From Augochlora pura (taxonomy: Eukaryota; Arthropoda; Insecta; Hymenoptera; Halictidae): 64,000 nt of DNA. Under the pieces are notes generated by a model that saw only the letters and a program-made list of their open reading frames with translations, was not told the DNA's origin and made no database searches. A program made the translations under genes and the position numbers. Positions 58,901 to 64,000 of this stretch are shown in pieces. The stretch is from NCBI RefSeq assembly GCF_028453695.1, contig NC_135776.1, positions 8,812,663 to 8,876,662 of the forward strand, read 5' to 3'. Positions within the stretch are counted from its first letter, which is position 1; each line of letters starts with the position of its first letter.

Positions 58901-59552
58901 AGATCAAGTAATAGCAACTAAAAACTACAGAAAATATATAATAAAAGATAATGCAATAGAAAATGATACCTGTAGAAAATGCCACCAAACAAAAGAAACA
59001 ATAGATCATATAATCAGTGGATGCAAACTCATGGCCGGACAAGAATACGTGGACAGACATAATATAGCAGCAAAAATAATACATCAGACAATAAAACAAG
59101 CATATGAAATTAGTACAAACAACATACCATACTACAATTACACACCAGAACCGATAATAGAAAACGAAAACTACATGATATATTGGGACCGCACTATACA
59201 CACCGATAAAACAGTAATCCATAATAGACCAGATATAACAGTGCAGGACAAGAAAGAAAAAACTACCTACCTCATAGACATATCGATCCCCAGTGATACA
59301 AACATAATAAACAAATACAAAGAAAAAATAGAAAAATATGAAGATCTTAAAATTGAAATACAGAGAATATGGAAACAAAAGAAAGTTATAGTACTGCCGT
59401 TCGTTATATCAGCCACAGGAATCACACCACATTCATTCACAAAAAACTTAGCCAAATTAAAGTTAAAGGAAAAAACACACATGCACATTCAAAAAGCAGT
59501 AATATTAAAAACATGCCAAATAGTTCGGTCCTTCCTACAACAAGAAACATAA
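55965..59552 (+). CDS. Retrotransposon polyprotein: Myb-like domain, reverse transcriptase, CCHC knuckle, restriction-like endonuclease
   Basis: 1195 codons. The start is the first ATG after an in-frame TAA at 55953 and sits in CCCAAATGAG. Residues 63-125 (RIKWTDEMNRTVMRCY onward) form a Trp-containing helical segment like the Myb-type DNA-binding region of this group; no C2H2 finger precedes it. Residues about 200-440 are Asn/Thr/Lys-rich and basic. The reverse transcriptase begins near W457-KSPGID, with NYRPIT (517-522), motif A YIDYKKAFDSV (Asp590), motif B GIFQGDSLS (650-658) and the catalytic YMDD (697-700). A knuckle C-X2-C-X8-H-X4-C lies at 1003-1020. The endonuclease has RPDI (Asp1090), then YLIDIS (Asp1105) and a downstream KY-DL motif, the PD-(D/E)XK pattern. 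It should nick the TAA target and prime cDNA synthesis there (target-primed reverse transcription). The coding strand is extremely A-rich. All catalytic residues I can check are present. Confidence 0.95.
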   Translation: MSINVVPQEYENASDERRNGRGRRGNHQLDQNYDEQAFENGPANSAVSENQPTTTKAGLPRQRIKWTDEMNRTVMRCYFKATHLERLHTGYRTELHRLFLHQYPNLSNIVTEQRIIDQKRTIIKNNRLTTHEIQLLKEETAQQINSAEETSNTPTQNSEQHTSNQPMIHEHYIETDETILTNIVTNSTTQQKEDQLIQQLQNTIETNLAYWTGTDPTNRRPLPKLIYKKDTQKIIDITNRHIITQYINDQTTIEELHLIIYITATTILTCNGQQISQTTDDNNNNHQHNIKNKKPKWQIRIEKKIDQLRRDLGRLTQYKKGNRSKKIITHIERLTKNSNKNIQETTDTCKQKLIVYAARLKRYKESNDRKKENAIFRNNEKQFYRSIQNKNESCNPAPNQQEITDYWKTIWSENKQHNENAKWIRKEEHDYSHIIEQTDHTVTKEELSETIKNTHNWKSPGIDQIQNFWYKQLTSTHEYITKQINHIIEKPDQTPKFLTEGKTYTIPKNKDTQNPANYRPITCLPTLYKIITATICKKIDKHLTRNNILTEEQKGCRKNSQGCKEQLIIDSTIMKQAEKTQRNLHTCYIDYKKAFDSVPHSWLLKVLQIYKIDQQLQQFLKETMKNWRTRIHITTKTYKIATDLIKIKTGIFQGDSLSALWFCMSLNPLSNALNNTNYGYAIKTDNTTHHKINHLLYMDDIKLYGSNTTHITGILKIVENITTDIGMEFGMNKCKQLHIEKGRWITEDEPITLNNQILDNLEQNETYKYLGFQQNTRINHTQIKSHLKKQYTQRLQTLLKTKLNSKNLFKAINTYAIPILTYSFGIIKWSNTDLENMNITTRTQLTKYRNLHPNANKDRITIARDRGGRGLIDIHILHAKQIKSLRKYFHSKQTPLHKAIVIADKHHTPLNLAKQTQDNDEYDETQIYQQKIDTWKSKEIHSKHWYNVNKEEINKENTYKWLKNGQLFPETEGFMMAIQDQVIATKNYRKYIIKDNAIENDTCRKCHQTKETIDHIISGCKLMAGQEYVDRHNIAAKIIHQTIKQAYEISTNNIPYYNYTPEPIIENENYMIYWDRTIHTDKTVIHNRPDITVQDKKEKTTYLIDISIPSDTNIINKYKEKIEKYEDLKIEIQRIWKQKKVIVLPFVISATGITPHSFTKNLAKLKLKEKTHMHIQKAVILKTCQIVRSFLQQET

Positions 59553-59579
59553 AAAAATACACCCAATAGTTTGAAAGAA

Positions 59580-59610
59580 CGGTTAGACTTGGCTCTAAGC
59601 CCGTCAACCG
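59580..59610 (+). promoter_or_regulatory. 3' UTR hairpin of the retrotransposon, likely recognition structure
   Basis: CGGTT (59580-59584) pairs with AACCG (59606-59610), and inside it GGCT (59591-59594) with AGCC (59598-59601), leaving a 3-base loop. It lies about 40 bases before the 3' junction. In R2-type elements the 3' UTR RNA is bound by the reverse transcriptase; a similar role here is inferred. Confidence 0.5.
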
Positions 59611-59645
59611 AATCTAAACCCAGATGTAATACTGGAGGAAAAAGG

Positions 59646-59668
59646 ATAATAATAATAATAATAATAGA
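59646..59668. repeat. (TAA)n microsatellite, downstream target half
   Basis: Seven TAA/ATA units directly after the 3' UTR, in register with the tract upstream of the element. Confidence 0.9.
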
Positions 59669-60067
59669 TATTAATTAGATAATAATTATTTGCATATTGA
59701 TCTTTGATATATATAAATAATCAATATTAGCAACTTGGTTTACTGAAAAATCAATATAATACATTTTAGCAAAGACGAATAGAATGGAAACAACAAATAA
59801 AACGGAGCAGCACATTCGTTTCAAGAAAATTATTTCAGTGTTGCATCACCGACATTTCAATATTAATCAATGATTAAAAAAATTGGTAATTGCATCATTA
59901 CGACTGTATCATGAAAAACATGATAATAATGCTTTCGCAATGTGCCAAGCAATTAAATGTGAAATACAACGGAAGAGTTACACGATTCTTCGAGTAGCTG
60001 TTTTAAATAATCTATGAATATCGTTTCAAAATATATCTGTAGAACAAAAGTGTAGGTGAGTAACTAC
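59669..60067. other. AT-rich intergenic DNA, nothing recognised
   Basis: No gene, RNA or bounded repeat seen. Confidence 0.5.
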
Positions 60068-60071
60068 TTAA

Positions 60072-60325
60072 TCCCTTACCGTGTTTTAACGAGTCAGACT
60101 TGTGATGGAGATTTCTAGTGATAAGCTGTTAGGTGTCAGGTTAGTTTGATTAGGTGTTAAGTTTTAGGTTGATTAGGAATCGAATTTTATTCTTTTGTTA
60201 CCAATATTTCAACATCCAAGTTGATGTAAGTACACAATAGATATAAAATTCCTTCTTCTAAGAAATTAGTGCGATCGAAAGAGTTCTAATCATAGTAATT
60301 GTAAAGAAAATGGCACGGCAATGGG
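60072..60325. mobile_element. TTAA-flanked MITE of a second family, 254 bp
   Basis: The ends TCCCTTACCGTG and CACGGCAATGGG are imperfect inverted repeats between TTAA at 60068-60071 and 60326-60329. Inside is AACGAGTCAGACTTGTGA, shared with the partial copy at 20437. A run of TTAGGT-like words (60128-60180) lies within and is not telomeric. Confidence 0.7.
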
Positions 60326-60329
60326 TTAA

Positions 60330-61830
60330 AAATAACAAAACTCATGGTAGTGTATGTTCCTTTTGCTGCATCATTCAGTTTATTTCTGTTATTAGAGACT
60401 TAATACTATAATAATAATAAAAATAATAATACAAAGCGCAGTATTTTAAACAATACTTTTCAGATGTGTTAACTTAACTGGAAATTTTTTAATGTATGTT
60501 TATTAACTACTTTTTAAATATATGTTAAAACTTTACAAACCGGTAACCTATAAATTTGCAAACAATAATTAGTTATCTATTATTGAGAAAAAAGTGTTAG
60601 ATTGTACTATTTTAAACTCTAATATTATTATATAATTTTTTAAACATTATATATCTTACGTGATTAATAAAATATATAAAATAAAAATAGAAACTAAAAT
60701 TTAACATTGAGCTATTGAAAGCTCTAAATATCATTACATAATTTTGTAAATATTTGTTAGCTTTCGCATTACTTTTCTTTCGATACGAAAGTTATACATT
60801 GTAAATTCAAGTTTTATAAATAATAGTATAAATAGAATGATGTTATTGTTAAACAAATTCTAAGATTACTTCTAGATGAATTCCAGTTTGATTTTCACAA
60901 TCTTAACTAACATAATTTATCGCTTAACTACAGTAATCTGACTTTAAAATAAAATAATAAATATATAAATACAAAATAATTAATAGTAAAAATAATAATA
61001 AAATAAAGTTGACTTTCGCGCAATACTCAATAAATTTATAATAATTACATAATAATATTATACTAATTTATAATATATATTGCTTTTAAATAGAATAATA
61101 ACTATATAAATAAAAAAATAATATTAAAATAATTTTGTAATAATTTTATAATAATTTTATAATAATTTTAAAATAATTTTAAAATATACGTATAATATAT
61201 CTGATAAAGTTTCATGAACAAAGCGTGGCTAAAAATAGTGGCATGGTATTTTCCCAAGAAAATCTGCGTCTCTCAAATTACTTTAGCGTAGCGTGTAACT
61301 GCACAGTTCGTTAATTACATTATCCGTTAAATTCTCTTTATCACCGACCGCTTAATTCTGATTGTTATCTGATGCAATGTATTCACACTCTTTTTAGCGA
61401 CAGCTTTCTCGTCACACTCTCACTTTTCTTACTTTTCCCCGTCTAACGTACGGTCGAACAAGAAACATCCTATCTCCGTCATTCGCATGCGCATCAAACA
61501 GTTGCATATACTGTATGTACTCCGACCAAGATATAGGCTTATTATAAAAAATAATTCAATATTTTCACTAATACATTTGAATGTATGGAACGCAGTTAAC
61601 ATGTTACTGAAAATAAACTTATAAACACTGACATGTTACATTAACAAACTATAGTTAAAGTATAATAAACGATAGATAATAATTTCATTCGATGAACTTT
61701 TTGAAGTACGATACGCTAAGAAAGTTTATAAATCAATACAGTTGATACGAGTTATAGTTGTAACTGAATAATAATGCAACAGTTTATTAACAATTGTTTC
61801 ATACGAATCATTGAATTTTTAAACGTTTTA
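60330..61830. other. Very AT-rich intergenic DNA
   Basis: Tandem TAATAATTTTATAATAATTTT-like words at 61130-61190 and AT-rich simple sequence; no gene seen. Confidence 0.55.
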
Positions 61831-61838
61831 ATTCGAAA

Positions 61839-62520
61839 TTGTGGAATTTATTTCTTAAGCAAGATTTAAAGTTGCCTCATTTACTTAAATATTATATGTG
61901 TGATCTCATGTTAACGCATATTCGTCCGGCAATTTGTTGCACCGCCATTCACAAAGTTCCAGCATTTCTTTGCACTATCTGTTACTTGCTAAAACTCATA
62001 TATTTTCCGGTAATTGTTATAATTATACCATCTTTGGTTATGTCGTACACCACCTTTTATTATATCGAATATTCGTCGTTTGGCTATTGGCGATTGTTTG
62101 CGAAACGAGGAATTTTCGTCACTTGAACGAATACGTGTTAACACTTCGTCGCAGTTGTTTAAAAATATTGTAAAAACATTTTTCCCATCAAGAGCCACCT
62201 TCGAAAGGTTCAATTTATTTTCACAGAAATCTCGACTGTTCGTTGAAGCCAACGTACAGCAGCGTTTTCTGTCACAGAGACGTTCCGTTATCAATACTTC
62301 TTATCGTCTCGCGGTCTTATCGTGTATTGTTTAATACGGTAAGCCTCATTATCTCGTTATTATGTCGGGGAGAGAGCGAACGTACGAAGTTGACACGGCT
62401 CGTTTTTTTACTGTTGCACTTCTTCTAGCCGTCGTTGGCTCGTTACGGCCATTGTAATTTGAGGGAACACCAATCCGGATACACGCGATAAGATGTTTCT
62501 TTCACGTTGGGTTCCTCGTC
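61839..62520. other. Patch with dispersed repeat TTCGTC(A/G)(T/C)TTGGCTATT and unrecognised frames
   Basis: ATATTCGTCGTTTGGCTATTGGCGATTGTTTGCGAAACGAGGAATTTTCGTCACTTG at about 62070-62126 is like 26900-26965. Overlapping frames of 79-101 codons on both strands follow from the mixed composition and match nothing I know. Confidence 0.45.
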
Positions 62521-63850
62521 CTCAACGACCTGTAATACAATATTTCGTTCACGGAAATCGCAAACAATTTCAAGCCCCGAGCGTGTTCTATATTGAATTT
62601 CATGCTTAGAAATTCGCGATGATAAAGGTTCGTGTTGATAAAGGTCTGTGATACATTTCTATCTACAGAAATGTATACGACGTGTCGTATTATTCCTATT
62701 ATAAAATTATTATTAACGGTTGGCAACGGGTTGGAATTTCTTTTATACGAAACTGATGTCTTATCAATGCATGTGCGACAGATAATAAATATTGTAATGA
62801 TGTGTAGTACAACATTAGATAGATATTTAAATATCTATTGCTGCATCGTATTTAATTCAATATATTTTTCAATATATTCGAGATATTTTGTTAATAATAA
62901 TGGCCGAACTTGAATAGAGAATAGACGATGTAACGAGTGATTATAAATTATTCATAATTGATTATTTATATATACGAGAGAATGTTTACACTTGTAATAC
63001 AATATTTATTCACAGAAAGAGCAAGCAATTTAGTATCGAATTAATTATATTATTTTTTTATTATTATAATTATATTAAATTACGTGGTAAACTCATGAGA
63101 AACAACATGATAGAGTTCTATTTATATAAATCTATACAACTTTGTTATTATAATTCTGCGCCTAGCAAAAAATAACTACAATTCTGATTTAAAAAATAAC
63201 GAGTAAACTTATTTTTTATTCAGGCGTCTTCATATTATATATAAATAAATAAATGTTATATGTAAGAGGAAGAATGTAATTAGTATTTTAACAAAATGTA
63301 CACAGTTATTACAGAAATATGTATAATTATGTTCTAAATGTAATTTTTATTATAGCAATATAAACTATATGTATATCTCACAGTTTTCTTAATTTTAAAT
63401 GAACTCTCTTCTATCCAAAGTTTTGAGCCACGATGCAATAATATTTTTACAAGTATACTAAATTGTCGAATTAATAATGATGTAATTAGACTAAATATGT
63501 AGATGATATTCATATCATTATTTGAATGAGTGAACGAACCTAATTGCCAAAAAGGTCCAAAACTTTGTTAAGAATGCGATAGATATTTGAAAGTTTTATA
63601 AAGATAATCGATGCTGTCGTACCTATTTAATTGCAACATTTACAGTGTCTTAAAGAATAAAGCCCTCTTGATAACGAGTTTATTTGTACGTGGTTCCACA
63701 ATAGCAGCACGACTGTACAATCAATCCAATTTCATACACATGCTTTTCACGCCTCACCTTCGAAATTACAATTCTACAGCGTGATCCAACTGTTTAATAA
63801 CATACTCATTCTATTTAAACACGATTTCGATCAATGACAATATCTGTCAT
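62521..63850. other. AT-rich intergenic DNA, nothing recognised
   Basis: No gene, RNA or bounded repeat seen; the 93-codon frame at 62632 has no recognisable domain. Confidence 0.5.
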
Positions 63851-63851
63851 G

Positions 63852-64000
63852 TACAGTGGCTCCAGAAAGCCTTCGTGATACGTACAATCGGTGTAGAAAG
63901 TATTCGCGCAGTAAACAATTATGAAGGAAGATATCACGCAAGTTGCTTTATTACAAAGAAATGTTAACAACAAATGCGTACATATGTTTTCAGAAGAATT
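63852..64000 (+). mobile_element. Left end of a Tc1/mariner-like element, cut by the window edge
   Basis: TACAGTGGCTCCAGAAAGCC, followed by GTAGAAAGTATTCGCGCAG, resembles the TACAGTG...AAAGTATTCG ends of Tc1-like elements at 18667-19223 and 27049. The rest would lie to the right of the window. Confidence 0.45.

Larger units (their letters stand above)
55861..59645 (+). mobile_element. Dong/R4-like non-LTR retrotransposon, apparently full length, inserted in a TAA microsatellite
   Basis: A 3.78-kb unit with a leader of about 100 bases, one 1195-codon ORF and a 3' UTR of about 93 bases. Both sides are pure AAT/TAA repeat, so the target duplication is merged with the microsatellite. The gene order (DNA-binding N terminus, reverse transcriptase, CCHC, restriction-like endonuclease) is that of the R2/R4 group. 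Insertion into TAA repeats is the specificity described for Dong of the R4 clade. It has no LTRs and no poly(A) tail; the 3' end simply enters (TAA)n. The ORF has no stop or frameshift, which suggests a recent insertion. Clade assignment rests on domain order and target, not on a tree. Confidence 0.9.

Noticed and set aside
56267..59488. Many minus-strand frames, up to 226 codons, opposite the retrotransposon ORF
   Set aside because: They are shadows of an extremely A-rich coding strand: the complement is T-rich and yields Phe/Tyr/Cys/Val-rich frames without domains.
60128..60180. Telomere-like TTAGGT words
   Set aside because: Irregular, few, and contained in a TTAA-flanked MITE.
1..64000. 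tRNA, rRNA and snRNA genes
   Set aside because: I looked by eye for B-box-like GGTTCRANYCC words with a plausible A box upstream and for conserved rRNA words and found none; a covariance search could still reveal one.

Overview
The window reads as nuclear DNA of an insect, most likely a hymenopteran such as a bee or wasp. This is inferred from strong AT richness, short introns in the one clear host gene, many short TTAA- and TA-flanked transposon relics, and an insect-type Dong/R4-like retrotransposon. It is a scaffold, not finished sequence: three runs of exactly 100 N (28666-28765, 31221-31320, 40349-40448) divide it into four contigs.

Layout. At the left edge (1-269, minus) lies part of a BED-like zinc-finger gene with an in-frame stop. 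The only complete, confidently recognised host gene is an Hsp70-binding protein 1 (HspBP1/Fes1 family) orthologue at 1602-3052, plus strand, five coding exons, 377 residues, with a polyadenylation signal at 3185. From about 3.2 kb to 55.8 kb I find no convincing host gene. That stretch is AT-rich DNA with degenerate minisatellites, small non-autonomous DNA transposons (TTAA-flanked piggyBac-like, TA-flanked Tc1/mariner-like, CAGGGTG-ended foldback elements and an ATTACTAGAC-ended family) and several GC-richer islands that could be regulatory modules or 5' exons.

At 55862-59645 sits an apparently intact non-LTR retrotransposon. It has one 1195-codon ORF carrying an N-terminal Myb-like region, a reverse transcriptase with YMDD, a CCHC knuckle and a C-terminal PD-D restriction-like endonuclease. 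It is inserted inside an AAT/TAA microsatellite, the target described for Dong of the R4 clade. Its short leader can form an H-type pseudoknot and two hairpins, and its 3' UTR a stable hairpin. The right end (59.7-64 kb) is AT-rich with another TTAA-flanked element and the start of a Tc1-like end.

Assembly warning. Contig 28766-31220 is a near-identical copy of 25248-27724, and the right end of contig 31321-40348 is the reverse complement of 27732-28665. The two copies abut with only 7 bases missing between them. The simplest reading is that these contigs are the second haplotype of one locus and that contig 31321-40348 was placed in the wrong orientation.
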